From the NCBI GenBank assembly GCA_036362985.1, contig JAYGXS010000001.1, positions 13,686,736 to 13,750,735 on the forward strand: a DNA stretch of 64,000 nucleotides, read 5' to 3'. This document shows, piece after piece, positions 22,084 through 32,880 of this stretch (its first letter is position 1; each line of letters begins with the position of its first letter). This DNA comes from Ligula intestinalis. Lineage: Eukaryota; Platyhelminthes; Cestoda; Diphyllobothriidea; Diphyllobothriidae. A program made the position numbers and the translations under genes. The notes beneath the pieces are model-generated. The model saw only the letters and a program-made list of their open reading frames with translations, had not been told where the DNA came from and searched no databases.

Positions 22084-24055
22084 TCTTTACAATATTGATG
22101 TTCGTTGATGAACGTTTCTCGACTGCCAGCGAAACCCAACTGTCCCGCTTTGCTTTTTCCTTGGGCCTCATTATTATCTGGCTTTAGTAGCAGCTGTAGT
22201 AGCTAGTAGTATAGACAGATAATATTAACGACAATACCTCGAGTGGTGCACCATTTGCGACCGGATGCGATTGACTGAAGATGGCTAACAAGCCAGGGAT
22301 GTTCATTCGAACTGCCTTTGTCTTTTCCGGCAATACTATTGTCAATTACGTCCGTGGCCAATGAGTTCGGAGCTACCACGGTCACGGTGGGATGCGGGCC
22401 TGATGCAAGCCTGTAGTGGACCTTAACGCCACCGTTGACTCATCAAGCCAACGCTGCTGTTACCATGATGGCCAACGCTTGGCCTCTTTATCGCTTAATG
22501 ACCAGGGTGATCTACTAACACATATGGCTTGATCTCGCGCAATGCAACCAATCACAGGCCAACTCACACAAGACCTAAGTTGGTGGCTGTGGCCTGTGAC
22601 ACTTGGGAATCCGCCTTCACGTGGCGCGGTCGCGCCAACGCCGCCCTGTCCCACGGGCCTCACGGTCGGACGCCCTGCAAGACCTATTGACAACTTTCTC
22701 CTAACTGTTGTGTACACAATGCATTCTTTCTTCTACTCTGCCTTCCCAACACTTTGTCCTAAGGAATCATGGGTCTGGAATATTTAAGCTGTTAGGGTTT
22801 TAACCTTCTAAGCCTTAACCACTGTCGATAAGCCCACACTAGGCATTGGTGAACTACGCAGTTGACATGAGCTGCAGAGCCTGTTTATACATTTTTAGTT
22901 TAATAACATTAAACTGAAACATTCACGTATTGCAAAGTATGTAGTTCTAACGACTTTATTTTCATGTATATAGAATTAACAGAAAAGATGCAGTGTGCGC
23001 TGAAAATTGTTTTGTCCATTTTGAAGTTAAGCGTCCCCCTAAGAACTCAATCCCTATTCATATTAAATTTATAGCTTGGCATGTGAAGGTTTATTCCGAT
23101 TTATTTACGCCAAGTCAGCTATTAGTTTCGGGTGAGATGATCAAGCATCAAACCTTTTTGTACTATCTTAATTTTGGCAGCAAATTGGGACACTTCCTGC
23201 TTCATTGCAGAAGGGAAAATCCCTCGGAATTACTGCAATTAAGAGTGCAAGCTACCGCTTGCGTCATCCGATAATTGGTGGTCCTATCATCTTAATAAAT
23301 CTGGCAAACAAAACAAGCAAACGCCCAATGGCGAAATCACTGGAAGTCGGGGCTTCAGTCTATCTGCAATGGCTATTTTAGTCTGAATTGTCGTTTCGAT
23401 AAACATATGGGTTTTTGTGTGCTGATAGTGAATTTTATTACTCATGGTCACATACGGCGGTGCTTGGTTTGAACGAAGTCCAACGGAAGTTGTCCGCAAC
23501 GAGCGCACGTGGCGCCATTACGACGATAAATGACCCAGGACTTGCTAGCCAATAATTGCAGCTAAATCGGTCATACTGGACGGTTTTGTCGGACTCCTCA
23601 ACATTTAAAGAGGACAGGCATTTTTGTTCCGGTATCGATTGCCGCCAAAGAAAAATGGTCTTGTCACATTTCTCGAGAGATTAATCATCTTCGTTTAGCC
23701 ACCATACGTGCATGCTTATAAATCCGGCGGACATGATTCCAAGAAAGCCAGCCCAATTGATTATTCCAATTCAGTCAAGAGCACATGATTAAACGAGTCT
23801 AGTCTGACTACTTGTGCATGATTCTCTGCCAAAAAGCCATTCAACCGGACAAAACTAGATTTCTAAACCAAACGCGAACTGGCAGCTTCCGTATATTGTA
23901 TGCATGGAAACGTGCTTAAGCACGTTAGATTTGTGTAAAAAACAGATGAGTTTTTTGAAAATGGTGACTTTTAAAGCCCTATAATTCCCTATCTAACGCA
24001 CAATCATAATATCTAAGGAAAATGTATTTTTGTTATCGGTTATTGCCCTCTGACT
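22084..24055. other. Stretch with no recognised gene
   Basis: A GC-richer patch at about 22440-22780 contains open frames on both strands (22460-22717 minus, 22542-22787 plus) whose low-complexity proteins I do not recognise. The rest is AT-rich. Confidence 0.4.
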
Positions 24056-24059
24056 ATGT

Positions 24060-24140
24060 CTCTAATGACGAATTCGAAACAGATATGGAGACGCCAGACG
24101 AATAAAAGTATTGTTCCAGCGATCGAGTCGCCTTCTTTTC
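24060..24140 (+). mobile_element. PLE class 1-like solo tail
   Basis: CTAATGA, then CGAATTC directly abutting GAAAC, resembles a hammerhead whose stem II loop has been lost. It is followed by GAATAAAAGTATTGTTCCAG and GATCGAGTCGCC, the same tail seen at 3035-3065 and 5728-5750. Too short to carry coding sequence. Confidence 0.45.
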
Positions 24141-24299
24141 AATCCGTTAGTTCTAGACATATGTAGACTGACTATGTGAGGAGGCTAATGAATCTTGTGA
24201 GTTGCCTTTAGTCGTTGGCTTCGTTTCTGCTAAGATGGTATTTAAAATGAAAGCGTGCTCAGTACATATAGTCTGATAAACAAAAAGGAGAAGATCCTC

Positions 24300-24745
24300 A
24301 GTTCTGACTCGCCATTTCCTATGTAAAGAACGTATCAGATATGTGTGTAGGGATCCTGAAACAATTCGGGGTTGGTGTAGCTCATAGGCCAGAGTCAACC
24401 CTCAGACAGCAGATCATGAGGCAAAAAGGCCCGCTACCATTTAAAGAGCAATCAGCAGTGGTCTACAATATACCCTGCCGCAACGGCGATGCGAGGTATG
24501 TTGGTTAAACGGGCAAACCCCTTGCCACAAGGTTGCATGAGCATCAGCTTGCAAGTAACCACAATAATTAGCCATCTATGGTCTATGACCACGTACAGCA
24601 GAGAAGTCACGTTCGCCTTTGAGAAAGCGAGGATAGTCAGCCTCACCAGTGACAAGATGTCCAGATTGCTGCTAGAAAGTTGGTCCCCGACTGGCAAAGT
24701 TAGCAGAGCCATAGACCTTCATCTTATCTACTAAGAGCTCCGAAA
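24300..24745 (+). mobile_element. PLE class 1 endonuclease remnant
   Basis: Translated across frames, the linker reads SYVKNVSDMCVGILKQFGVG, then VAHRPESTLRQQIMRQKG, matching the same region of the PLE at 4803-5615. The GIY-YIG motif follows at about 24459 (VVYNIPCRNGDARYVG), but a TAA stop comes right after YVG at about 24507. The later part (FAFEKARIVSLTSDKMSRLLLESW) is readable to about 24690 and ends at RAIDLHLIY with a stop. No hammerhead follows directly. Confidence 0.75.
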
Positions 24746-25665
24746 AAGGCTGACATCGGCTCAGAATGGAGCAATAGGTAGGCCAGAGAGAGGTAAGTAG
24801 GGCCGACAGCCGGCAGCCGCGAGCACATATTTTTATGGGAACGCTCGTGAAAGCGAAAACAATTTAAACAGCCACCAGCAATCGATCAGTGAAATCAATC
24901 GATGCGCGGTATCGAGCACGGCTATAATACATGGCTAATGGTTAGACACACTCATTCGACGCTGGCAAGAGAATTGATGTACGCTTCAACGATGAAGCCG
25001 AGAATGCTTTTTAAACGTCAGCATTAATACAATTTGGTCTCATGACTTGCATCACCTTCTTCGTCAGCTTCTGAGGATGATGAAAGCACCATTCTACTAT
25101 TTATATGAAGCATTTATAACTTAAGAATATAGTAGAAGTGCAGACAAAGACAACAAAAATGTATGTTTACCAAGTTGTTGTATGCAACCGTGTGAAAACT
25201 TACTACTCGGATGCCTCTTACTGCATGCCCTCGTTTAAAGACAGGTTACAAAATATCGCATTGTTGACTGACTTCCATATTTTAGGCTGCACGCAGTCTT
25301 GAGACTTAGGTAAGGCGATGTTAGACGTCGTTTGGGCTACGCTTTTCTGCGAACTGCGTTCTGTGTCGGCTGACTTAATGAATACTCATCTAGCGCTATA
25401 TTTTGCGTTTCGGCGTTTTGACTTTTCTCTCGAAAATAATTATTTTGCTGACAACGTAAGATAAAAAACATAATGCCTTAATTGTGCTTTCGTGTGCCTT
25501 AGGTCCATTTATTACTACTTAGTCATTGAGACGTATGCTTCTATGTAGAAAAAAAACATATGCTACCCCTTCCCCCAGCAGAACGTGGGAAAAGAAACTG
25601 CTAGTAACACAGGTGACCTTGTTTTAATGTAATAAGGCTAGCCCTAAAGTAATAGAAGAAGAAAA
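24746..25665. other. Stretch with no recognised gene
   Basis: AT-rich. A CUGAGGA...GAAAGC-like string at about 25070-25090 lacks stem II and is not called. Confidence 0.4.
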
Positions 25666-25667
25666 TG

Positions 25668-26240
25668 CGATCACTGAAGCAATAGTTGTATTTTACTGAC
25701 GTTTTGGATTCCATCGGGAATCATTACTCACAGATATTTGTGAGTTAGTGAGTCGTTCGAAGATAGGTGTGATGCATGCAAAGATTGCGCGCTATTAATA
25801 TTTCGTGGCGGTCATCCGCGTGCGTACTATATTTATCCACTCCTGTGGCCACCGCATGGGGTCTAAATCGGTGCGGTAATGGTTTCACACTTCACGTTCG
25901 ACTCATTAATTGCTATGATTTACTTGTCCGTGTTGGATGCGGGCTTAGTGAGTGCGCAAAAATTATGCTCGCTATCGTCAGAGTTGTTTTTGCTGTGCCC
26001 GGCCCTTCCTACGTGACAGATTCTCTTGCTCAGGCAATGTCTCAGTAGCCACATGGGAAGGCCAAGTTGTTGCGCTTGTTGACGGACTGGGGGCCTGAGA
26101 ATCATGACCCCGAAAAGCTCGCGACTCACCTCTTGCGAGGACTTCAGCCTCATTAAACTTGAAAATATGGTCAGATCACCTCGCATGAGCTGCAACCTGG
26201 GAGTTGGCCTCTTTCTTTCTCACCATCACTGCATGTTGGG
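25668..26240 (-). mobile_element. PLE class 1, 3'-end copy
   Basis: The minus-strand open frame 26195-25920 ends with PVRQQAQQLGLPMWLLRHCLSKR and ICHVGRAGHSKNNSDDSEHN, mixing two frames of the PLE nuclease C-terminus; the NNSDDSEHNF block equals the C-terminal extension of the 4803-5615 protein. Further along the minus strand come the GTGGCCACAGGAGTGGATAA block, a hammerhead relic (25698-25732; AAAACGUC instead of GAAACGUC) and a terminal CTTCTTC at 25660-25670. Stops and frameshifts make it non-functional. Confidence 0.75.
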
Positions 26241-26639
26241 CGGCTTAGGTTATCTTTAAAGTATTGCGATGAGTTAAGTTCATAGGGAGGGCTCTTAACA
26301 CTGCGATCTTCAGGCCCAATTCCCTGGTTGTTTTAATCGAGATCACTTCACTTTCTTGATACCCATTGCCTACTGTAGACATGTTAAGTAATCATTCACC
26401 ATAATGTTAAAACGTAGTCCTAAGAGCCCCTTTCTGACTTTCTCGCTCCCGCCAGCTGTGAGGCCGCAGGTACCGATGTATCTTGTAGGCAGGACAGGTG
26501 TCTTTTCCACTCGACTGCTGCACGTTCCTCATCACAGCGACTGAACAGTAGTCAGATAGTTAGATTGGAGGAAGTTGTAGGGGGAGTTTTGGAAAATTTT
26601 CTTAGTTAAGTTAACCCAATTTTTAAAAAAATGTGCGGA
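26241..26639. other. Stretch with no recognised gene
   Basis: No family resemblance seen; moderately GC-rich around 26440-26520. Confidence 0.35.
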
Positions 26640-26756
26640 ATTGGTGAAAGTCGAACTCATTCAGCAGAGGAAGCTGCGCAAAAGCCTTACCTGCTGTTCG
26701 GATTCGTCTGCTACCGAGGCTGCGAGATTTTTCACAATTCGGGTCAACTTAACTGG
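26640..26756 (+). repeat. tRNA-derived SINE-like repeat (family S1)
   Basis: From GCTGCGCAAAAGCC to GCTGCGAGATTTTTCACAAT it follows the two S1 copies at 30880 and 31180 (GCTGCGCAAAGGC to GTGCGAATTTTTTCACAAT). The A-box region is degraded. Confidence 0.5.
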
Positions 26757-28620
26757 AGGAGGTGTCTCACCTGCTAAATGTTCAGTTGGCCGCTGTACTC
26801 GGCGTTAACGTTCGTTGCCGTCAGTACCTAGAATTGAGGTCCTACTACATCGTTCCTAAGGCTTTGTGAACATGATGTATTTTCTGTACATTGTAAAAAC
26901 TATATTTTTACCATCTAAAACGCTAACGTTTCTCACAGAAACCCGTCGAAAATCACATCAGCAGTAAGCGAAATATCTGATCTGAAGTTATCGTCCACTT
27001 ACTGGTGCTGGTGCAAACATTGATGAGGATAATGTTGTAACTTTTGCTGCTGCCGATAAAAAATGATTTATATTATCGTACTGACATGTTTGTATTCATC
27101 GCTTAACTGATTAACAGAACATATTCTGGAGTTATTCTGGACTGTGGGCTGTCCTCTTGATGATATTGTTGCAGATCACTTTAAGCAGTCGGGAAAACAG
27201 TTGTCAAAAGTGCTGAAGTAAAATGCTCATCCTGTTGTTTATTTCATAGTTAACTACTTAAACCCAGATATCATATCTGCCTGAGTCATGTGCATTTTTC
27301 ATTTAAGTTGACGGCAGAAAAGTTTAAAGATTGTGTGTTTTTATAGCCCAAAAGTAACGTTTTCCTTAGCAGAAAGATATAGAAACCCTGTTGGCAACAC
27401 ACTGGTCGACTGCTGCTGAAGGGGATTATGACGATCACAATCATCATAATGACATATTAGTATTCATAAATTAGTTTAAACAAGAAACACATGCTGAAGT
27501 GATTGTGGATCTTGGCATGTGCTCTCGCTGAAAATGTTGAGAACTACGTCTGTATTCTAGTTAGTTGATGGCAACACACTTGTCAAAAGTTTTGAAATTC
27601 AGTGTTCCATTTTTGTTAACCCCGATTTCAGTTCCGTCCAACTCGTGTGAATTTCTCATGTAAACCAACAACAGTAAATTCAGGTTAAGCCACTGCATCT
27701 ATTCCACTTACTTTCAACTGTCTGCTTCAAAGGTGGTTCGTGTTCAAACCTGGGTGGTTTATGCTCCGGAAAACTTTGACAGAGGGGCATGTATGCCACT
27801 TTTCTGTAAAAATGGGTTTAATTTTAAATCGGGGCATTGCATTATTTCCGAGGAAGTATTTAAAAACCATATATTTACTCCCAACTTTCATCGGCAAGTC
27901 TGTCCGAGATGCTATTTCTTTTTTTACTTTAACTTGCTTTTTTGAATTCAATTTAACTCAAAAACTGCAGTTATTGCAGTAAACGTTATTTTGACATTTT
28001 TCGTTCACTTCCAAACGTCTGCGAGAGTAATAGGAAGCTTTATTTCAGCTTCATTGAAAAAGTAAGTCAATCAAAAGAGTGATCTAGCAGATGGGAATAA
28101 CTACTTGCATTAAAAGATTGCGCAAGATCCATAAAACAAAACTGTACACAATGAATAAAAGTGAAGCTATTTTCAGTTAAAAATGGATACTTAAAATAAT
28201 TTTGGGTTTAACTACAAATCTTCCATACCACCACTGTTTTTCTTAAACGGTTTACTTTAACAGGATTAGTTACGGCGTTATAGTTAGTCGGTCCAAAATG
28301 TTTCCGAAGAAATGCTCGTTCCGTGTTTATCACTTCCATCTGCGAATTTTCTAGATTAAGAAATGGCATGAATTACAACAAACCTTGTTTTAACATTTTG
28401 ATTCACTTTTAGGAAAAAATGAGGTCTATAAGGGCAAAAGAAAATATCTCTCGCTTCATTGCACAAGTTAGCGAACCCGAAGGACTGATTTAGCGGCTGA
28501 TAATAATCAACTGCATCAAACAGAACAAACTTAAATCTATATGAAAGAAAAGGGGAAACGAAAAGTACAGCAATCCCTTACGGCCAAAATTTCTGGAACA
28601 GTCAGTTCCATAAAAGCCCG
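26757..28620. other. Stretch with no recognised gene
   Basis: AT-rich. Open frames on both strands at 27727-27982 overlap each other and have no family resemblance. Confidence 0.4.
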
Positions 28621-28639
28621 TTATGATATCCTTACCATT

Positions 28640-29104
28640 CAAACGTGACGACATTTCCAACACAATCAAGCGATGATAACGCTGAACGATAGAAAGGACC
28701 TACAACGCAGCAAAATTAGTCTTCTTTAGTTCTACCAAAAGTATTCCATTAAAATGGGCAAAGGATGCTCTGCCATTGCCTGCCACCTCCACTTGTGTTT
28801 ACGAATTCGCATGTAATTGCGGATGCAAATACATTGGGCGCACGCAAAGTCAACTCACAGCCAGGGCCACTGAGCACTTGCCCAATGGGCTTTTGAAGCA
28901 AGAAGACAGAATACCAAGGTCCTCCATTACCAAGCATCTATTAGACAGTGGTCATTCTGTCGACGTTAAAACACCGTTTCGAGTACATGTTCGGGCCCGA
29001 ACAAACCATGTCCTGCGCTATTTACAAGCTGCATACATAGGGTCGGAGCAACCTGACCTATGCAAGCAGCTTGATCATGTCGTCAACGTCCAACTGCCTT
29101 GGTG
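28640..29104 (+). mobile_element. Penelope-like element, GIY-YIG end (separate lineage)
   Basis: The linker upstream reads VMISLPFKRDDISNTIKR and then, after breaks, RTYNAAKLVFF. This differs from the class 1-3 PLE linkers in the window. The nuclease follows in a clean open frame. No hammerhead-like motif is seen in the 250 bases after the stop, also unlike the other classes. A class 1 PLE fragment begins about 250 bases further on the same strand. Confidence 0.75.
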
Positions 29105-29105
29105 A
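28776..29105 (+). pseudogene. PLE GIY-YIG endonuclease domain, 109 aa
   Basis: The GIY-YIG start is at about residues 7-18 (CVYEFACNCGCKYIGRTQ), followed by LTARATEHLP, then a conserved SSITKHLLDSGHSVD and a tail LRYLQAAYIGSEQPDLCKQLD. It ends at LPW and TGA. In this lineage a Cys cluster (CNCGC) sits between the two nuclease motifs. The reading frame is open but its RT is missing or scrambled upstream, so it is a truncated relic. The listed start is simply the first available codon in the frame; the nuclease itself looks intact. Confidence 0.8.
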
Positions 29106-29359
29106 TTGGCCATTTAAGTTAATTTCCCCAGCGTTTTTCGTTAACTTTTCCCACCCACTTCTCCCTTTATGTTGACTTAACGTTCCCGTGCTTTATCGAT
29201 TAATTTTTACACTGACTCAGGTTCGTTGCTGTTGCCAGTAATTCTGTGAGATTCACCACTCCTGTATGTGTCTTCGTTAACATTCTTATGCAATGACAAG
29301 AAGCAGCTGATGAGCTGTCTCGAAATTTGTTGATATCAATTAATTCTGCTGTTTTTGCC

Positions 29360-29905
29360 TGTTTCCATATGTTAAAGTTTAACGCGACCGATCTCCTCGC
29401 AGGAGGTGACAACTGCATGAGCCATGAGTTCCACTAGTTATGGTTCTTAGGCCCCCCGATCCATCAACAAGCGCAACGATTTGGCGTTACAATGCGGCGT
29501 ACTGACACATTGCCAAAGCAAGAAAACAAGTCACGTGGGAAGGGCTGGGCCCAGCAACAACTCTGACGACAGCAAGCATAATTGTCGCGCAACTGACAAG
29601 CCCGCATCCGACATGGACAAGGTAAACGCGGCAATTAATGAGTCGAACGCGAAGTGTCATGCCATCACCATACCAATTAATACTCGAAGCGATGGCTACA
29701 GCAGTGGATAATTGTAGTACGCACGCGCATGACCACTACGAACTATCAATACCGTGGAATATGTACATGTTCCTCCCATATCTGCGCTCGACTTGGACTA
29801 ATCTACCGTTACCTATTATTCAGGATTCTCGACAGTATCCGAAAAGTCAGTTAAATAAAACTTTTGCATTAGTGATCGTATCGTCTTCTTCTGGGGCCCA
29901 CAGCG
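29360..29905 (+). mobile_element. PLE class 1, 3'-end copy
   Basis: Sequence equivalent to FKFDEAKILTRGDN of the 4803-5615 protein begins near 29375 and continues out of frame (GDNCMSHEFH). The open frame 29481-29711 holds the C-terminal extension (GPSNNSDDSKHNCRATDKPAS). A hammerhead relic lies at 29811-29848, then an AATAAA-like run and a terminal CGTCTTCTTCTG at about 29890. The copy is 5'-truncated inside the nuclease. Confidence 0.75.
29811..29848 (+). ncRNA. Hammerhead-like relic (class 1)
   Basis: GGATTCTC / AGTATCC in place of stem II and GAAAAGUC in place of GAAACGUC; the CUGANGA box reads CTATTATTCA. Decayed. Confidence 0.45.
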
Positions 29906-29984
29906 CTACATGTGAGCTTTCTAGTAGCTAATCCGAATCAGAAATTACCTTTTTCGTTTGGAAATTAACCACTATGGTGGTCTG

Positions 29985-30180
29985 GATCCGACAAAGCAAA
30001 GGGAGGACGAATGGTCATTTCTGGTTTGTTAGCCGTCATCAGCCAGCCATACCCAACATCCAGGGTCGGAATCCCCGAGATTTAAACGAAGACCTTTGGT
30101 TATTGAGTTTACCACAGGCTCCTTGCTTTCTCAATTGAGGTCAGGAAATTATAGGCATCGCCGATCTGACGGTGGAAAAT
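29985..30180 (-). repeat. tRNA-derived SINE-like repeat (family S2)
   Basis: On the minus strand: GCCTGTGGTAAACTCAATAA, CCAAAGGTCTTCGTTTAAAT and CTCGGGG form a tRNA-like head with a degraded B box. A tail with GACCCTGGATGTTGGGTATG and GCTAACAAACCAGAAATG is shared with 21165-21335. Head and tail order is the same in both copies. Confidence 0.6.
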
Positions 30181-30379
30181 CTAAATTCCATTTTACCTTG
30201 GAGCTCGCAATAAGGGCCCGCGTAGGCATTCATATATTGACAAGTGGAGTTGGAGAAAATGGCAGATAATCTAGTTCTGAAATAACTGATTTTTATTCCC
30301 CAAGAAATAAACCACCATTCATAGAATCTTTAAGAATTGACTGATAAAATTTATTTCCGATTGAGTAATTCCAGGTTAG

Positions 30380-30600
30380 CGATTGAATTCTGAGTAGATT
30401 AAAAACCATTAATCATTTTTTGTCTCGAATTCAATTGAACCAGCCAACTGGGAATAAATGCCAACTTCATTTCAGAAGAAAATCCCCGGGAAGCAATAGA
30501 GTATCTGATGCAAGCAGTGGCTTAAGTCATCGGACTACACAATATGATGAATAAAGCATAGGCACTCTTGTTATATACCAAAATGGAGGCATATCTGGTG
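30380..30600. repeat. Dispersed repeat shared with 37655-37860
   Basis: Landmarks such as ATTAATCATTTTT, AACTGGGAA, CCAACTTCATTT and the CTACACAATAT block occur in the same order at 37675-37860. Function unknown. Confidence 0.5.
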
Positions 30601-30647
30601 GAGTTTTTTTCACTAAGCACACTTTCTATGGAAAAACGAAACGGGCA

Positions 30648-30750
30648 TTGAGAAGAAGAGGACTCGATCACTGGGAAAATATGTTTACTTGCCTGACGTT
30701 TCGCCTGACGTTTCGATATCCGTCGTGGATTCGTCATCAGAGACATGAGT
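30648..30750 (-). mobile_element. PLE class 1 solo tail carrying the best hammerhead core
   Basis: On the minus strand the hammerhead core is followed by CAGGCAAGTAAACAT, then GATCGAGTCC and a terminal TCTTCTTCTC at about 30650. No coding sequence precedes it, so it is a very short 5'-truncated insertion. Confidence 0.65.
30707..30740 (-). ncRNA. Hammerhead-like ribozyme motif (class 1, ACGU stem III)
   Basis: CUGAUGA (30740-30734) is the perfect 5' box. Stem II pairs GAAUCC with GGAUAUC (one bulged A) around an ACGAC loop. GAAACGUC (30714-30707) completes the core, with a palindromic ACGU stem III and C at the cleavage site. Stem I can form about 5 bp (AUGUCU with AGGCGA, G-U pairs included). 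The CGAAACGUCAGG segment is duplicated directly downstream (30703-30692). All invariant core positions are present, with one extra C after CUGAUGA. Confidence 0.7.
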
Positions 30751-30839
30751 AGCAGAAACGGGCATTGCACAATTAGTTTTCCTGTAAAAGTGACCTCTAG
30801 ATTTTTCCCGCATTTCGTTGACAATAAACAATATATAGC

Positions 30840-31020
30840 TGGGCGCGTAAAATCGATTTGAATGTGATTAAATTCAAGGCACATGGCGTGTAATCTAGCT
30901 CAGTTGGTAGAGCGTTGGCTGTGTCAAGGCTTTCCCGACTGTGCAAGATCGAATATCGCCGACGCCGCGAGATTTTTACAATGGGATCAAATAAATTAAG
31001 CAAATCCGTCAAAACCCACT
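30840..31020 (+). repeat. tRNA-derived SINE-like repeat (family S1), copy 1
   Basis: A textbook A box TAGCTCAGTTGG lies at 30896-30907, and a degraded B box (AGATCGAATATC) lies about 50 bases later. The tail GCGAGATTTTTACAAT is shared with the copies at 31180 and 26640. It is not called as a functional tRNA since the anticodon arm does not fold cleanly and the acceptor ends do not pair. Flanking sequence (AAATCGAT...GATTAAATTCA) is also shared with the next copy, so the pair is a tandem duplication. Confidence 0.6.
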
Positions 31021-31137
31021 AAAAATTATGTCAGCTTAGTAGTCATTCTGGTGGATTCTATTTGATTGCTTAGGAAACCCTGCTTGGGCAGTCATTTTGC
31101 TGTTCCATAATGGTGGATTCCATGCAAGCGGTAGGTT

Positions 31138-31325
31138 GGGCAGATAAAATCGATCCAAGTATGATTAAATTCACGGCGCACTGCATGTGTCGTGCCTCAA
31201 GCGGTAGAGCGTTGGCTGCGCAAAGGCTTTCTCCGCTGTGCGGTTTCGACTCCCATCGACGGTGCGAATTTTTTCACAATTGAATAATCTAAATTAAGCA
31301 ACTCTACCAAAACGCCTTAGCAATA
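31138..31325 (+). repeat. tRNA-derived SINE-like repeat (family S1), copy 2
   Basis: Second unit about 300 bases downstream of the first. The B box is better here (GGTTTCGACTCC at about 31242) while the A box is degraded (GCCTCAAGCGG), the reverse of copy 1. Confidence 0.6.
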
Positions 31326-32376
31326 AACGGTAGTGTTTTTACGTACGGTCTTCTAAGTGTCCTTATGTATAATAGCGACCAACTTAATTTTTAAGTAGGT
31401 TGTATTACCCATTATCTTCCAGTTTTTTACGCGCTATCAGTCGGTCCAGCAGGGATTTGATGATGACATTGAACTGCAGAGCGGACCTCCAAAGGTTACC
31501 AAATACCATAACCCTTAAGTCAGTATACTAAGCCGAATTCGCCTTTTAAAATAACTACGGGAATAACCACTTGCTTACAACCTTTAAGTAGAGCAATTTC
31601 CTCAATCGTCCCACTTTCGTACTTCGTTAACCTTTTTTCTAGTCAATATTGGCTGTTCCACTAGAAAATGTACCTCAATGGCTTCACCCAATGTTAGCGA
31701 ACACTACCCCTACATACAAGATCTCGTCATTGGTCGGGCGGCGGGTTAGCGATGATATTAAAGCCTATTTCAGTGTCCTTTCCTAAGGTTTGACTAAACG
31801 ACCCAAATTATCCTCGTAGCATTTTTATTTTACAGAAATATTGCAGTCTGATTTGTTCTTTGACATACCCCCCCATCCTCTCTCCTAAAATCAAGTGCCC
31901 GTCAGCCTGAGACATTCCCCAGGCGGCCCCTACAAGGAATGCCTGCCCAATAAACAATGCGTAAACGTTTCGCAAAACTGTATACTTATCTGTAGTAAGA
32001 CATCATGAGTTTAATACAATTAAGTATTATCTGGTAGGAAAGCCCTTCTACGTATGCTTCCTAAGTATAATTTGCATCGTTTATTTTTACATTGAGAGAT
32101 TCGAAGGAACATTTATCGACGTGTGTTAAAGTTAGGGAGATTTAACCCGTACGGCTGCGATTTTCCAGCCACTGTTCCCTGGGAGAAGTGAGAAGTCATG
32201 AGAAGACCAGAGTGATTGGAATAGTGTATTCTGCGCAGGTGGAAAAGAAAATAGTAATGATGACGTTTTGCCTGTCTTAGCGCACACCCTTCCGCCAGAG
32301 CGGCATGGACCGCAGTAATGTCTGGGGATAGACATTCGAGCGGCCACCGTTAGCTGTCTTTGTTTTATGCAGCCTT
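31326..32376. other. Stretch with no recognised gene, up to an assembly gap
   Basis: AT-rich with a moderately GC patch at 32140-32376; no family recognised. Confidence 0.4.
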
Positions 32377-32476
32377 NNNNNNNNNNNNNNNNNNNNNNNN
32401 NNNNNNNNNNNNNNNNNNNNNNNNNNNNNNNNNNNNNNNNNNNNNNNNNNNNNNNNNNNNNNNNNNNNNNNNNNNN
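32377..32476. other. Assembly gap, 100 N
   Basis: Exactly 100 N, the usual placeholder for a gap of unknown size. Open frames crossing it are artefacts. Confidence 0.95.
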
Positions 32477-32880
32477 CTACATGCAGAATCAGTTCACTGG
32501 GACATAAGCGTTTATTTTTCAATCTTTTAAACTTGTTTCTCCAGTCCTCGGCGACGACCAATCCATAAAGGCATTTGATTTCTCAATTTGCCTAGCAAAC
32601 GATTTTGTAGTTGGTTGGTGTTTGTAACAATAGACGTTAAAGGGGTTTTATTCTCGATTACTTGCGAATTATCATATATTTCCGGAATAACGTCACCCGC
32701 CGTAAAGTTTACGTGCACTCGAGTAAATACATCGTACCGATATTCCTGGCAAAGAGTTGACAGGCGTAATTGCTCAGGACAAACGCAGAATTATTTATGG
32801 CAAAGAAGACGGATACAATTCTCACCGGATTCCTGTATACTCATCACCTCATCGGACTAAATATAAATCAGAAAGTTAGA
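32477..32880. other. Stretch with no recognised gene
   Basis: Overlapping open frames on both strands (32527-32718 minus, 32588-32860 plus) with no family resemblance. Confidence 0.4.

Noticed and set aside
25060..25095. Hammerhead-like CUGAGGA followed by GAAAGC
   Set aside because: Only four bases separate the boxes, so stem II cannot form, and no PLE sequence is attached.
27727..27982. Three overlapping frames of 70-80 codons on both strands
   Set aside because: Mutually exclusive, AT-rich, with no family resemblance.
30882..30970. Functional tRNA gene
   Set aside because: A box is good but the anticodon arm and acceptor stem do not fold, the B box is decayed, and the unit has a SINE tail repeated elsewhere.
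32277..32561. Open frames across the N runs (also at 63294-63796)
   Set aside because: They span assembly gaps and have no supported sequence on both sides.
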